DNA of 64,000 nt. Source: Paracoccus halophilus. Its GTDB lineage: Bacteria > Pseudomonadota > Alphaproteobacteria > Rhodobacterales > Rhodobacteraceae. A model generated the notes under the pieces. It saw only the letters and a list, made by a program, of their open reading frames with translations. It had not been told where the DNA came from and searched no databases. This document shows positions 51,665 to 61,384 of the stretch, piece after piece. Positions within the stretch are counted from its first letter, which is position 1, and the number at the start of each line of letters is the position of its first letter. The stretch is from the NCBI RefSeq assembly GCF_000763905.1, contig NZ_JRKN01000014.1:1-64000 (forward strand), in the 5' to 3' direction. The position numbers and the translations under genes are program-made.

Positions 51665-52009
51665 ATGATCAAGGGACTTGGCGATATCGGCGATCTGTCG
51701 AAGATGATGCAGGCCGCCCAGGAAATGCAGAGCAAGATGACCGAGTTGCAGGAGGGGCTTTCCCGCCTGACCGTCACCGGCGAATCCGGCGGCGGGCTGG
51801 TCAGGGCCACCGCCACCGCCAAGGGCGAGCTGACGGCTCTGGAAATCGACCCGTCGATCTTCGTGCCCTCGGAAAAAGAAGTGGTCGAGGACCTGATCCT
51901 GGCCGCGATCAAGGACGCGCAGCGCCGCGCCAATGACCGGGCGGCCGAGGAAATGGCCCGGCTGACCCGCGAAATGGGTCTGCCCGCCGATATGAAACTG
52001 CCCTTCTGA
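51665..52009 (+). CDS. ybaB: YbaB/EbfC nucleoid-associated protein
   Basis: EbfC proteins are small dimeric DNA-binding proteins. The 114-residue protein has MIKGLGDIGDLSKMMQAAQEMQSKM at the N terminus (amphipathic helix), the sheet segment GLVRATATAKGELTALEIDP and a C-terminal helix. It lies 3 bases after dnaX and directly abuts recR, the standard dnaX-ybaB-recR operon. Confidence 0.97.
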   Translation: MIKGLGDIGDLSKMMQAAQEMQSKMTELQEGLSRLTVTGESGGGLVRATATAKGELTALEIDPSIFVPSEKEVVEDLILAAIKDAQRRANDRAAEEMARLTREMGLPADMKLPF

Positions 52010-52621
52010 ATGGTCCCGGCGGGCGACCATCGGGGCGATGAGATCGAGGCCCTGATCGCGACGATGGCCCGGTTGCCGGGGCTTGGCCCGCGCTCGGCGC
52101 GGCGCATCGTGCTGCATCTGATCCGTCGCCGCGCCGGCCAGATGGCGCAGCTGGCCGATCTCATGGCCAATGTCGCGCGGAACGCCCGCGAATGCCTGAT
52201 CTGCGGCAATATCACCCAATCCGATATCTGCCCGATCTGCGAGGATCCGGCCCGCGCCACCGGCGAGATCTGCGTGGTGACCGAGGTCGCCGATCTCTGG
52301 GCGATGGAGCGCGGCCGCGCCTTCCGCGGCCGCTATCACGTGCTTGGCGGCAGCCTTTCGGCGCTGGACGAGATCGGCCCCGAGGATCTGCGCATCCCGC
52401 AACTCATCGACCGGATCGCCGATGAGAACGCGACCGAAATCATCCTTGCGCTTTCCGCCACGGTCGAGGGCCAGACCACCGCCCATTACATCGCCGAGGC
52501 GCTGGAGCCGACCGGCGTGGCGATTACCGGCCTGGCCCAGGGCGTCCCGATCGGCGGCGAGCTCGACTATCTCGACGACGGCACCATCACCGCCGCCCTG
52601 CGCGCCCGGCGCAAGTTCTGA
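52010..52621 (+). CDS. recR: recombination mediator RecR
   Basis: RecR, with RecO or RecF, loads RecA onto SSB-coated DNA. The 203-residue protein has a helix-hairpin-helix near 18-40 ([18 protein letters not shown]), the Cys4 zinc finger ([16 protein letters not shown]), and a Toprim domain with [12 protein letters not shown] and [18 protein letters not shown]. Its ATG starts right after the ybaB stop with no gap, so translation is probably coupled. Confidence 0.97.
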   Translation: MVPAGDHRGDEIEALIATMARLPGLGPRSARRIVLHLIRRRAGQMAQLADLMANVARNARECLICGNITQSDICPICEDPARATGEICVVTEVADLWAMERGRAFRGRYHVLGGSLSALDEIGPEDLRIPQLIDRIADENATEIILALSATVEGQTTAHYIAEALEPTGVAITGLAQGVPIGGELDYLDDGTITAALRARRKF

Positions 52622-52744
52622 GCGATCCGCGCCGCCGCCGGAGGTCGCGGGCGAAAACTTCCTGGCCGCTCGACGCATACAGCAGGTTGATTGAATCACC
52701 GGGTGATGCCACAAGATATGCCCATACAAGCCAAGGAATCCGCC

Positions 52745-53653
52745 ATGCCGCTTACCCCCGAACAACAGGCCGAGATCGACGAGTTGCGCGCCGGCGCGCG
52801 CCCCACCCTGCGCGCCGTCTCCGAGGGCATGGAGAAGCATCTTTACCTGCCGCATCAGGTGCTGGATCACGGCTTTGTCCGGGTGATCGATTACATGGGC
52901 GACGATGCCGCCATCACCCAGGCCGCGCGGGTCAGCTATGGCCGGGGCACCAAGACCGTGAACACCGACGAGGGCCTGATCCGTTACCTGATGCGGCACT
53001 GGCATTCGACCCCCTTCGAGATGTGCGAGGTCAAGTTCCACGTCAAGCTGCCGGTCTTTGTCGCCCGGCAGTGGATCCGCCACCGCACCGCCAATGTGAA
53101 CGAATATTCGGCCCGCTATTCGATCCTGGACCGGGAGTTCTACATCCCCGCGCCCGAGCATCTTTCCGCGCAATCCGCCACCAACAGGCAGGGCCGCGGC
53201 GCACTGCTGGAAGGGGCTGAGGCCGCCCGCGTGCTGGATATCCTGCGCGAGGACGCGATGCGCAGCTATGATCATTACGAATCCATGCTGAGCGATGACG
53301 GGCAAAAGGGCCTTGCCCGGGAACTGGCGCGGATGAACCTGCCCGCCAACATCTATACGCAATGGTACTGGAAGGTGGACCTGCACAACCTGTTCCACTT
53401 TCTGCGCCTGCGCGCCGACGCCCATGCCCAATACGAGATCCGCGCCTATGCCGAAACCATGTGCCGGATCGTCGCGGACTGGGTGCCTTTCGCCTATTCC
53501 GCCTTCGAGGATTACCGCCTTGGCGGCATGCAATTGTCGGCCAAGGGAATCGCGGTCCTGAAACGGCGCCTGGCGGGCGAAACCGTCACCGAGGAAACCA
53601 GCGGCATGAGCAAGGGCGAGTGGCGCGAATTCGAATCCGCCTGGGAGGCCTAG
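52745..53653 (+). CDS. thyX: FAD-dependent thymidylate synthase ThyX
   Basis: ThyX makes dTMP from dUMP using FAD, NADPH and methylene-tetrahydrofolate. The 302-residue protein has the ThyX motif [13 protein letters not shown] at 112-124, [19 protein letters not shown] just before it and [22 protein letters not shown] later. The ATG at 52745 follows AAGGAAT; a weaker ATG 54 bases upstream is less likely. No thyA is in the window. Confidence 0.97.
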   Translation: MPLTPEQQAEIDELRAGARPTLRAVSEGMEKHLYLPHQVLDHGFVRVIDYMGDDAAITQAARVSYGRGTKTVNTDEGLIRYLMRHWHSTPFEMCEVKFHVKLPVFVARQWIRHRTANVNEYSARYSILDREFYIPAPEHLSAQSATNRQGRGALLEGAEAARVLDILREDAMRSYDHYESMLSDDGQKGLARELARMNLPANIYTQWYWKVDLHNLFHFLRLRADAHAQYEIRAYAETMCRIVADWVPFAYSAFEDYRLGGMQLSAKGIAVLKRRLAGETVTEETSGMSKGEWREFESAWEA

Positions 53654-53752
53654 GGGCCGCGAACCAGGAGACAGCCGGGCATGACGGTTCAGCCGATCTG
53701 GCTAATCTGGGGTGATAGCCCCGCATCATGCCCTGACCGCCGGCTTGAAACG

Positions 53753-53783
53753 AAAGGGACCGCGCCAATCGCGCGGTCCCTTT
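53753..53783. terminator. bidirectional terminator between thyX and clpX
   Basis: AAAGGGACCGCG (53753-53764) pairs with CGCGGTCCCTTT (53772-53783) in a 12-13-pair stem with a short loop. The terminal AAA/TTT gives a T run on either strand, between convergent genes. Confidence 0.85.
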
Positions 53784-53808
53784 GGTCTATATCGTCGCGC
53801 GGCACCGC

Positions 53809-55074
53809 CTAGCCGGCGGCGGCCGGCTCTTTCTTGGCGTCGACGTGGATGATCAGCGGCTTGGCGGTCGGATTGTCGACCGCCTCCTCATTGACCACCA
53901 CCTCTTGCACGCTGTCCAGGCCCGGCAGATCGAACATGGTATCCAGAAGGATATCCTCCATGATCGAACGCAACCCGCGCGCCCCGGTCTTGCGCTTGAT
54001 CGCGCGGCGCGCGATCGCCACCAGGGCATCTTCGGTAAAGGTCAGCTTGACGTCTTCCAGATCGAACAGCCGCTGATATTGTTTGACCAGCGCGTTCTTG
54101 GGCTGAGTCAGAATGGTGATCAGCGCATCTTCGTCCAGATCGCCAAGCGTCGCGATGACCGGCAGACGGCCGACAAATTCCGGGATCAGGCCGAATTTCA
54201 GCAGATCCTCGGGCTCGAGCTGCTTGAACAACTCGCCCACGCCCTTGTCGTCATTATCCTTGACCGAGGCGCCGAAGCCCATCGCCGTGCCCTTGTTGCG
54301 CTGCGAAATGATCCGGTCCAGACCGGCGAAGGCGCCACCGCAGATGAACAGGATGTTCGTGGTGTCCACCTGCAGGAATTCCTGCTGCGGATGCTTGCGG
54401 CCGCCCTGCGGAGGCACACTGGCGACCGTCCCCTCCATGATCTTCAGCAGCGCCTGCTGCACCCCCTCGCCCGAGACATCGCGGGTGATCGAGGGATTGT
54501 CGGACTTGCGGGTGATCTTGTCGACCTCGTCGATATAGACGATGCCGCGCTGCGCGCGTTCGACATTGTATTCGCTGGCCTGCAAGAGCTTCAGGATGAT
54601 GTTCTCGACATCCTCGCCGACATATCCGGCCTCGGTCAGGGTGGTCGCGTCGGCCATGGTAAAGGGCACGTCAAGAATGCGCGCCAGAGTCTGCGCCAGC
54701 AGCGTCTTGCCGCAGCCGGTCGGGCCGATCAGCAGGATATTCGACTTGGCCAGTTCGATATCGGATTTCGAACTGTGGTTCAGCCGCTTGTAATGGTTGT
54801 GCACTGCGACCGAGAGCACCCGCTTGGCATGTTCCTGACCGATCACGTAATCGTCCAGCACATTGCAGATCTCGCGCGGGCTGGGCACGCCGTCGCCGGA
54901 TTTCAGCGCCGAGCTCTTGGTTTCCTCGCGGATGATATCCATGCAAAGCTCGACGCATTCATCGCAGATGAACACGGTCGGCCCGGCGATCAGCTTGCGC
55001 ACCTCATGCTGGCTCTTGCCGCAAAAGCTGCAATAAAGCGTGTTCTTGCCGTCGCCGCCAGTCGGATTGGCCAT
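53809..55074 (-). CDS. clpX: ATP-dependent Clp protease ATP-binding subunit ClpX
   Basis: ClpX unfolds tagged or damaged proteins and feeds them to ClpP. The 421-residue protein has the N-terminal Cys4 zinc domain (Cys15, Cys18, Cys37, Cys40), Walker [14 protein letters not shown] near 120, pore motif GYVGEDVE, Walker [11 protein letters not shown], an MGFGAS loop that contacts ClpP, and sensor segment [11 protein letters not shown]. Its gene follows clpP on the same strand after about 160 bases. Confidence 0.97.
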   Translation of the reverse strand: MANPTGGDGKNTLYCSFCGKSQHEVRKLIAGPTVFICDECVELCMDIIREETKSSALKSGDGVPSPREICNVLDDYVIGQEHAKRVLSVAVHNHYKRLNHSSKSDIELAKSNILLIGPTGCGKTLLAQTLARILDVPFTMADATTLTEAGYVGEDVENIILKLLQASEYNVERAQRGIVYIDEVDKITRKSDNPSITRDVSGEGVQQALLKIMEGTVASVPPQGGRKHPQQEFLQVDTTNILFICGGAFAGLDRIISQRNKGTAMGFGASVKDNDDKGVGELFKQLEPEDLLKFGLIPEFVGRLPVIATLGDLDEDALITILTQPKNALVKQYQRLFDLEDVKLTFTEDALVAIARRAIKRKTGARGLRSIMEDILLDTMFDLPGLDSVQEVVVNEEAVDNPTAKPLIIHVDAKKEPAAAG

Positions 55075-55235
55075 TAATTCGATCCTCGCATCGCTGCGGT
55101 GGCCCGGCGCTGATACCGGACCGCCCTACTCTTTTCCCTACGGGGCCAGCGGACCCGCGCGCCGGTCCTATGTTACGGGCGCCACCTGTCCGTCACAATC
55201 CCCAAAAAGCTGGTCCCGGCATACCGGAACCTGCC

Positions 55236-55865
55236 TCATTTCTCGGGCTCGACCTTGCCGCGCGGTTCGAGAATCTCGTCGATCAGCCCCCAGTCCCTGG
55301 CCTCTTCGGGCGACATGAAACGGTCACGCTCCAGCGCCTCTTCGACCTCGGCCAGCGAACGGCCGGTATGCTGGACGTAGATCTCGTTCAGGCGCAGCTT
55401 CAGCTTTTCGGTCTCGCGCGCATGGATCAGGATGTCGGTGGCCTGCCCCTGGAATCCGCCCGAGGGCTGGTGCACCATGACCCGCGAATTCGGCAGCGAA
55501 TAGCGCATGCCCGGCTGGCCGGCGCAAAGCAGCAGCGAGCCCATGGACGAGGCCTGCCCCACCACCAGCGTCGAGACGCGCGGCTTGATATATTGCATCG
55601 TGTCATAGATCGACAGGCCCGCGGTCACCACGCCGCCGGGGCTGTTGATATACATGCTGATATCCTTGGTCGGGTTCTCGGCCTCAAGGAAAAGCAGCTG
55701 CGCCGACATCAGCGTCGCCATGCCGTCATGGACCGGCCCCGACAGGAAGATGATGCGTTCCTTGAGCAGGCGCGAAAAGATGTCATAGGCGCGTTCGCCG
55801 CGGCTGGTCTGTTCGACGACCATCGGGACGAGCGTGTTCATGTAGAATTCTGCCGGATCGTGCAT
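55236..55865 (-). CDS. clpP: ATP-dependent Clp protease proteolytic subunit ClpP
   Basis: ClpP forms the 14-subunit protease chamber. The 209-residue protein has catalytic Ser107 in [11 protein letters not shown], His132 in [15 protein letters not shown] and Asp in [17 protein letters not shown]. The segment [19 protein letters not shown] lines the axial sheet. The ATG at 55865 follows AAGGAAG. It is divergent from pth, with about 195 bases between. Confidence 0.97.
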   Translation of the reverse strand: MHDPAEFYMNTLVPMVVEQTSRGERAYDIFSRLLKERIIFLSGPVHDGMATLMSAQLLFLEAENPTKDISMYINSPGGVVTAGLSIYDTMQYIKPRVSTLVVGQASSMGSLLLCAGQPGMRYSLPNSRVMVHQPSGGFQGQATDILIHARETEKLKLRLNEIYVQHTGRSLAEVEEALERDRFMSPEEARDWGLIDEILEPRGKVEPEK

Positions 55866-56060
55866 GTGCTTCCTTGCTTTTGTCCCTGTCTCGCCTGCCC
55901 TTGTCGCGATTCGCCCGCCGGGCACGGTCCGTATGGACTGCTGTTAAACGCCAATGGTTGACCGAGTCTTAGTAACGCCGGGCTGCGAGGACAAGAGAGT
56001 GATAAAAATTGCCCCTTTCCCGCCGAGCGGATAACCTGCGGCCCAACGACGGAGAAACGC

Positions 56061-56777
56061 ATGATATTGATCGTCGGCCTGGGAAATCCGGGCATGAAAT
56101 ATGCGCAAAACAGGCATAATATCGGCTTCATGGCGGCGGATCGCATCGCCGGCGACCACGGATTCGGCCCCTGGCGCAGCCGCTTTCAGGGCGAATTCGC
56201 CGAAGGCAGGCTGGCGGATCGGCGTGTCGCCCTGCTCAAGCCCGCGACCTTCATGAACCTGTCGGGGCAATCCGTGGGCGAGGCGATGCGCTATCTGAAG
56301 CTGGAACCCGCCGATGTGATCGTGCTGCATGACGAGCTGGATCTGGCGTCGGGCAAGGTGCGGTTGAAAACCGGTGGCGGCCATGCCGGCCATAACGGGC
56401 TGCGCTCGATCCACCAGCATATCGGCGAGGCTTACCGGCGGTTGCGCATCGGCATCGGCCATCCCGGCCACAAGGATCGCGTGGCGGCTTACGTCCTGTC
56501 GGATTTCGCCAAGGCCGAGCAGGAAGGGCTGGAGGATCTGCTGCGCGGCATCTCGGAGGGTGCGGCGATGTTGGCGGCGGGCGATGACGGTCGCTTCATG
56601 AACGCGGTCGCGGCGCGCGTGGCGCCCGCGCGCAACAGTAGCGACAATCCGCCGGCCGCAGGCACCGGCCCCGCCCCGGCGGCCGGCAGGGCCGCGATCG
56701 CCGACCCCCCGCAACCGCCCGAGGCGCCGGCAAGCTTTACCGACCGCCTGCGGGCACTGAGCGAGAAATTCAGATGA
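56061..56777 (+). CDS. pth: peptidyl-tRNA hydrolase
   Basis: Pth releases peptides from prematurely dropped peptidyl-tRNA. The 238-residue protein has MILIVGLGNPGMKYAQNRHN with the catalytic His19, LKPATFMNLSGQSV, and VLHDELDLASGKVRLKTGGGHAGHNGLRSI with the catalytic Asp. It has a 40-residue C-terminal extension rich in Pro/Ala beyond the usual 190 residues. It overlaps the DUF2332 gene by four bases (ATGA). Confidence 0.97.
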   Translation: MILIVGLGNPGMKYAQNRHNIGFMAADRIAGDHGFGPWRSRFQGEFAEGRLADRRVALLKPATFMNLSGQSVGEAMRYLKLEPADVIVLHDELDLASGKVRLKTGGGHAGHNGLRSIHQHIGEAYRRLRIGIGHPGHKDRVAAYVLSDFAKAEQEGLEDLLRGISEGAAMLAAGDDGRFMNAVAARVAPARNSSDNPPAAGTGPAPAAGRAAIADPPQPPEAPASFTDRLRALSEKFR

Positions 56778-57829
56778 CCACCTGGCAGGACGCCTTCGCG
56801 CTTCAGACACAGGCCTGCCGCATGCTGGGATCGGGCCTGACCGCAAGGGTCTGCGAGGCGCTGACCCGCATCATCGCCGCCGATACCGGGCCCGTCGGGC
56901 AAAGGGTCAAGACCTGGCCGGGCGATCCCGGACCCGGGGGCGATTCCGTGCCGCTGCGGCTTTGCGGCGGCCTGCATGCGCTGGTCCTGTCGGATCAGGC
57001 CCCCGGACTGGTCAAAGCCTATAATGCGGGCGGCGGCATGCATCTGGATCAGGAAATTCGCACGGCGATACAGTCGCATGCCAGGCACATCCTGGACTGG
57101 CTGGAGCTTGCGCCGCAAACCAACGAGGTGGCCAGATCCGGCCCCCTGATCGCCGCCGCCTGGTTTCTGGCCGGCCAGCTGCCCGAGCGCAGATTCGACC
57201 TTCTGGAGCTGGGCGCCAGCGCCGGGTTGAACCTGAACTTTCCGCATTACAGCCTTGCAACCCAAGACGGTTTTCAGCCGACCCTGTCGGGCGACAGCGG
57301 CGCGGAGGTGCGTCTGGTGCCGCGCTGGCAGGGACAGGCGCCAAGGCCGCATCCGCTGCAGGTGGTTGCGGCGCGCGGGGTCGATCTGAACCCGCTGGAC
57401 CCGGATCGCGAAGTCTTCCGGCTGATGGCCTATGTCTGGGCCGATCAGCGCGACAGGCTGGGACGTCTGCGCGCGGCGCTTGCCCTGGCGCGCGCGATAC
57501 CGCCCCGCGTCGATCAGGGCGATGCGGCCGAATGGCTGGCCGCGCGTCTGGCCGAGCCGGCGGAGCACGGCCGGCTGGTCTATCACACGATCGCGGCGCA
57601 GTATTTCCCCGACGAGACCCGCGAGCAGATCGGGCAAAGCCTGCAAGAGGCGGGCGCCCGGGCGGATGCCACGCGCCCGCTGGCCCATGTTTCGATGGAG
57701 GCCGATGGCCGTGACGGCGCGGCGCTGGACCTGCGCCTGTGGGCGGGTGGCGCGATGCGGCGATGGCGGCTTGGCCGGGCCGATTTCCACGGCCGCTGGA
57801 TTGACTGGCAACCCGAGGAGGCAAGCTGA
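56774..57829 (+). CDS. DUF2332 family protein
   Basis: The 351-residue protein matches DUF2332 along its length, with TWQDAFALQTQACRMLGS at the start and RRFDLLELGASAGLNLNF in the middle. The glycine-rich LLELGASAGLNL resembles motif I of a class I SAM-dependent methyltransferase, an inference not a known activity. It overlaps both pth upstream (4 bases) and the DUF2237 gene downstream (1 base), so the three are probably one operon. Confidence 0.88.
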   Translation: MTTWQDAFALQTQACRMLGSGLTARVCEALTRIIAADTGPVGQRVKTWPGDPGPGGDSVPLRLCGGLHALVLSDQAPGLVKAYNAGGGMHLDQEIRTAIQSHARHILDWLELAPQTNEVARSGPLIAAAWFLAGQLPERRFDLLELGASAGLNLNFPHYSLATQDGFQPTLSGDSGAEVRLVPRWQGQAPRPHPLQVVAARGVDLNPLDPDREVFRLMAYVWADQRDRLGRLRAALALARAIPPRVDQGDAAEWLAARLAEPAEHGRLVYHTIAAQYFPDETREQIGQSLQEAGARADATRPLAHVSMEADGRDGAALDLRLWAGGAMRRWRLGRADFHGRWIDWQPEEAS

Positions 57830-58224
57830 TGGATCCTTCGATCAATGTGCTGGGCGGCCCGCTTCAGCCCTGTTCGGCCCGGCCGCTGACCGGGTTTTTC
57901 CGCGATGGCTGCTGCAATACCGGCGCCGAGGATCGCGGCCGCCACACGGTCTGCGTTATTGTGACGGCCGAATTCCTGGCGCTGTCGAAATATCTGGGCA
58001 ACGATCTCAGCACACCGCATCCCGAATTCCGTTTTCCGGGGCTGAAACCGGGCGACCGCTGGTGCCTTTGCGCGGCGCGCTTCCTGCAGGCCGCGCAGGA
58101 ATTCGCGGCGCCGCAGGTGGTGATGGAGGCGACCCATGCCCGGACGCTGGACATCGTGCCGCTGGAACTGCTCCGCGCCCATGCGACCGGCCCCGAGGGC
58201 GAAGCCCAAAGCCGCCCGGATTAG
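57829..58224 (+). CDS. DUF2237 family protein
   Basis: The 131-residue protein begins MDPSINVLGGPLQPCSARPLTGFFRDGCCNTG and later has HTVCVIVTAEFLALSKYLGNDLSTPHPEFRFPGLKPGDRWCLCAARF, the DUF2237 pattern. Seven Cys residues and conserved aromatic turns suggest a compact metal- or thiol-based structure; no activity is known. Its start overlaps the upstream stop, and its stop overlaps the convergent YigZ-family stop. Confidence 0.9.
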   Translation: MDPSINVLGGPLQPCSARPLTGFFRDGCCNTGAEDRGRHTVCVIVTAEFLALSKYLGNDLSTPHPEFRFPGLKPGDRWCLCAARFLQAAQEFAAPQVVMEATHARTLDIVPLELLRAHATGPEGEAQSRPD

Positions 58225-58580
58225 CGCCCGGTTGCCGCCAGATAGTGACGCACGGCATCGACGACATGGCGAAACCGGTCGCCGCCCAGTTGCTTGCCGC
58301 CATACCAGCGGGTGACGATGACGACGTGATCGGTCAGCTCCGCGCGTTCCAGCATCTGCAGGATGATCTGCCCCGCACCGCTTTCGCCATCGTCATCCTT
58401 GACCGGCTCGCCCGACAGGATCGCGGCCCAGCTGTGATGCGTGGCCCTGGCGAAACGCTTGTTCTGCCGCAACTCGGCCAGCAGCGCCTCGGCCCCGGCG
58501 CGGTCCCGCGCCGGCCCGCCCGAGACCGCGTAGCGCGAACCCCGGTCCGAGATGATCTTGTCGAAGACCGTCAGGCTCAT
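58221..58580 (-). CDS. YigZ/IMPACT family protein
   Basis: The 119-residue protein consists of an IMPACT N-terminal domain only: KRFARATHHSWAAILSGEPVKDDDGESGAGQIILQMLERAEL, VIVTRWYGGKQLGGDRFRHVVDAVRHYL. Family proteins bind ribosomes or regulate stress translation in eukaryotes; the bacterial role is unclear. It overlaps the Fur-family gene by four bases (ATGA), so both are co-transcribed, and it overlaps the DUF2237 stop at its other end. Confidence 0.9.
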   Translation of the reverse strand: MSLTVFDKIISDRGSRYAVSGGPARDRAGAEALLAELRQNKRFARATHHSWAAILSGEPVKDDDGESGAGQIILQMLERAELTDHVVIVTRWYGGKQLGGDRFRHVVDAVRHYLAATGR

Positions 58581-58999
58581 GCCTTGCGCCGGACGTAAAG
58601 CTCCAGCCGGTGGCGGACGATTTCATAGCCCATCTCGGCCGCGATCTCGGCCTGAAGCCGCTCGATCCGGTCGCTGACGAATTCGCGCACCTCGCCGGTT
58701 TCCACGTCGATCATGTGGTCGTGATGGGTGCCGTCGGCGGGCTCGAACCGCGCCGGCTCGCCCTCGAATTCCAGCTTCAGGATGACGCCCTGCGCCTCGA
58801 GCGCCGAGAGCGTGCGATAGACCGTCGCCAGCGAAACGGCGGCGCCCGCCTCGGTCGCGCGAAGATGCAGCTGCGTGGCGTCGGGGTGATCCTCGGCCGC
58901 GGCCAGCACGCGCAACAGCGCCGCGCGCTGGCGGGTGATGCGGATGCCCGCGCGGCGCAGGGCGTCCTCGAAGGCTTTGGCGCGATGCTCGATCTCCAT
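58577..58999 (-). CDS. Fur-family transcriptional regulator
   Basis: The 140-residue protein has the Fur winged helix (GIRITRQRAALLRVLAAAEDHPDATQLHLRA, SLATVYRTLSALEAQGVI) and the metal site THHDHMIDVETGEVREF. The HHDHMIDVxTGEV form is that of Fur/Mur proteins rather than Irr, so it may sense Mn or Fe. The CxxC zinc pairs of E. coli Fur are absent, as in many alphaproteobacteria. It overlaps the YigZ-family gene by four bases. Confidence 0.92.
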   Translation of the reverse strand: MEIEHRAKAFEDALRRAGIRITRQRAALLRVLAAAEDHPDATQLHLRATEAGAAVSLATVYRTLSALEAQGVILKLEFEGEPARFEPADGTHHDHMIDVETGEVREFVSDRIERLQAEIAAEMGYEIVRHRLELYVRRKA

Positions 59000-59045
59000 G
59001 GCTTCTCATGGCGCGGATGGCCGCGAATGGCAACTCTGTCGGTGA

Positions 59046-59795
59046 TCAGATCGTGCGGCCGCCATCGACCTCGAGGATGACGCCGGTCAGCAGGTCCGCC
59101 TCGTCCGAGGCCAGATAAAGCGCGGCATTGGCGATATCGCGCGGCTGCGACAGGCGCCCCAGCGGAATCGTGGCGATGAAGCGGGCGCGGTTTTCCGGCG
59201 TGTCGGGGCAGCCCATGAAACGCTCGAGCATGCCGGTTTCGCCCATCACCGGGGCGATGCCGTTCACCCGGATGCCTTCGGGCGCCAGTTCCACGGCCAG
59301 GCTGCGGGTCATCGTGTTCACCGCCCCTTTCGAGGAATTGTACCAGGTCAGCCCGGGCCGCGGCCGGATGCCGGCGGTCGAGCCGACATTGATCATCACG
59401 CCATGCCCCTGCTGGCGCCAGATCGGCACGACGGCGTGACACATGTGAAAGATCGCGGTCACGTTGATGTCGTAGATCTTGCGGAACGCGGCCTCGTCCG
59501 TGGCCAGAAGCGGGCCGTTGGGCGTGGTCCAGCCGGCATTGTTCACCGCGATATCCAGGGCGCCAAAGCTGTCCTGCGTCTGCGCCACCGCCCGGGCGAT
59601 CTGCTGGCCGTCGCTGACATCGCAGGCGATGGCGATGGCGGCGGCGCCGATCGCGGCGGCGGCCCTGTCGGCGCCGGGCTTGTCGATATCCAGAAGCGCG
59701 ACCCGCGCCCCTTCACGCGCGAATACCTCGGCAATGCCGCGCCCGAAGCCCGAGGCCGCCCCCGTCACCAATGCCGTCTTGCCTTGCAGCCGCAT
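59046..59795 (-). CDS. SDR-family oxidoreductase
   Basis: The 249-residue classical SDR has the cofactor motif TGAASGFGRGIAEVFA at 11-26, NNAG at 85-88, Ser139 and the YxxxK pair (Tyr152, Lys156). Asp36 after the second strand (ALLDID) suggests NAD rather than NADP. The substrate is unknown. It is 12 bases downstream of an aldehyde dehydrogenase on the same strand, so the two probably handle successive oxidations of an alcohol. Confidence 0.9.
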   Translation of the reverse strand: MRLQGKTALVTGAASGFGRGIAEVFAREGARVALLDIDKPGADRAAAAIGAAAIAIACDVSDGQQIARAVAQTQDSFGALDIAVNNAGWTTPNGPLLATDEAAFRKIYDINVTAIFHMCHAVVPIWRQQGHGVMINVGSTAGIRPRPGLTWYNSSKGAVNTMTRSLAVELAPEGIRVNGIAPVMGETGMLERFMGCPDTPENRARFIATIPLGRLSQPRDIANAALYLASDEADLLTGVILEVDGGRTI

Positions 59796-59807
59796 GGCGA
59801 TCCCCCC

Positions 59808-61268
59808 TTATCCGAAACGGTGAATGATGGTTTTCAGGCGCGAGAATTCATGCAGCGCGACAAAACCCTTTTCGCGGCCATGTCCGGATTTGCGCACACC
59901 GCCAAAGGGCAGTTCGATCCCGCCGCCCGCGCCATAGCCGTTGATATAGACCTGACCGCAACGCATGGCGCGCGCCATGCGCGCCTGACGGTCGCCGTCC
60001 CGGGTCCAGATGCCGGCCACCAGCCCGTATTCGGTGCCGTTGGCGATGGCGATGGCCTCGGCCTCGTCGTCAAAGGGGATGGCGGCCAGAACCGGGCCGA
60101 AGACCTCTTCCTGGGCCAGCGGGCTTGACGGATCGACCGGGCCGAACAGCGCCGGCGCGATGTAGAAGCCGCCCGGCGGCACATCGGGCGCGATCCCGCC
60201 CCGCGCGATCAGCGGCGCGCCGGCCCCATCCATATAGCGCTGCACCCGCGCCCTTTGCCGGGCCGAGATCAGCGGCCCCAGAACCGCATCCTCGCCCGAG
60301 GCGCGGGCCTGAACCGCGCGGAAACGATCCGCCAGCAGGCCGGTGAGCCGGTCCCAGATGCCGCGCTGGATCAGCACCCGCGACCCGGCCGAACAGGTCT
60401 GGCCGCCATTCTGCACGATGGCATTCACGATCACCGGCAGCGCGGCATCGAGATCCGCGTCCTCGAACACGATCTGCGGCGACTTGCCGCCCAGTTCCAG
60501 CGTGCAGGGGATATGGTTGCGCGCCGCCGCGATCTGGATCTGCACGCCCACCTCGGGCGAGCCGGTAAAGCTGATGAAATCGACGCCCGGATGTTCGGCC
60601 AGCGCCTTGCCCGCAACCTCGCCCCGGCCGGTGACGATATTGATCGCGCCCGGGGGAAAGCCCACCTCGCCCGCCAGTTCGCCGATGCGCAGGATGCTCA
60701 GGCAGGCATCCTCGGCCGGTTTGGTGACGGTCGCGTTCCCCATGGCCAGCGCGGCCCCCACCGAGCGGCCGAATATCTGCACCGGATAGTTCCAGGGAAT
60801 GATATGGCCGGTCACGCCATGCGGTTCGCGCAGGCTCATCACGTCATAGCCGTTCAGAAAGGGGATCACCTCGCCATGCAGCTTGTCCGCCGCGCCGCCG
60901 TAATATTCGAAATAGCGCACCAGCGCGGCCATGTCGGCGCGGGACTGGGCGATGGGCTTGCCATTGTCGCGGGTCTCCAGCCGGGCCAGCGCCTCGGCCT
61001 CGGCCTCAAGGCGCAGGGCAAGGCGCAGCATCAGCCGGCCGCGTTCGGCCGCGCTGAACCCGCCCCAGGCGCCGTCGAAGGCGGTGCGGGCGGCGACGAT
61101 GGCGGCGGCGATATCCTCGGGGCCGGAATCGGCGATGGCGGCAAAACGCCCGCCGTCGATGGGCGAGATCACCGGCAATTCGCCGCCCGAGGCGGAGGGC
61201 CGGAATTCGCCGCCGATCAGGTTCAGCGGGCCGGGCAAGGTCGTGACCAGGATCGTGCATTGGGCCAT
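59808..61268 (-). CDS. NAD(P)-dependent aldehyde dehydrogenase
   Basis: The 486-residue protein has the aldehyde dehydrogenase motifs IIPWNYPVQIFG, the catalytic Glu258 in LELGGKSPQ and Cys292 in GGQTCSAGSR, then the C-terminal ELPFGGVRKSGHGREKG. Overall it resembles the betaine/gamma-aminobutyraldehyde-type group, but the substrate cannot be assigned. It precedes the SDR gene by 12 bases and is divergent from the VIT1/CCC1 transporter. Confidence 0.9.
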   Translation of the reverse strand: MAQCTILVTTLPGPLNLIGGEFRPSASGGELPVISPIDGGRFAAIADSGPEDIAAAIVAARTAFDGAWGGFSAAERGRLMLRLALRLEAEAEALARLETRDNGKPIAQSRADMAALVRYFEYYGGAADKLHGEVIPFLNGYDVMSLREPHGVTGHIIPWNYPVQIFGRSVGAALAMGNATVTKPAEDACLSILRIGELAGEVGFPPGAINIVTGRGEVAGKALAEHPGVDFISFTGSPEVGVQIQIAAARNHIPCTLELGGKSPQIVFEDADLDAALPVIVNAIVQNGGQTCSAGSRVLIQRGIWDRLTGLLADRFRAVQARASGEDAVLGPLISARQRARVQRYMDGAGAPLIARGGIAPDVPPGGFYIAPALFGPVDPSSPLAQEEVFGPVLAAIPFDDEAEAIAIANGTEYGLVAGIWTRDGDRQARMARAMRCGQVYINGYGAGGGIELPFGGVRKSGHGREKGFVALHEFSRLKTIIHRFG

Positions 61269-61384
61269 TCCGTCGCCTCCTCTCGATCAGATTCGCCTTG
61301 CGCCAGCGTGGGGCCGCGGCGGCCGGGGTGCAAGGCTGGCAATTTCCGCCGGAGCGGATAGGTTGCCCGGCATGACACGAGGAC

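Noticed and set aside
52684..52696. FNR-like box upstream of thyX (TTGATTGAATCA)
   Set aside because: The spacing is two bases short of TTGAT-N4-ATCAA, and thyX is not an expected FNR target.
49616..53533. A 1305-codon open frame on the minus strand
   Set aside because: It lies antisense to dnaX, ybaB, recR and most of thyX. Its low-complexity His/Asp/Gly composition is the usual shadow of GC-rich third positions.
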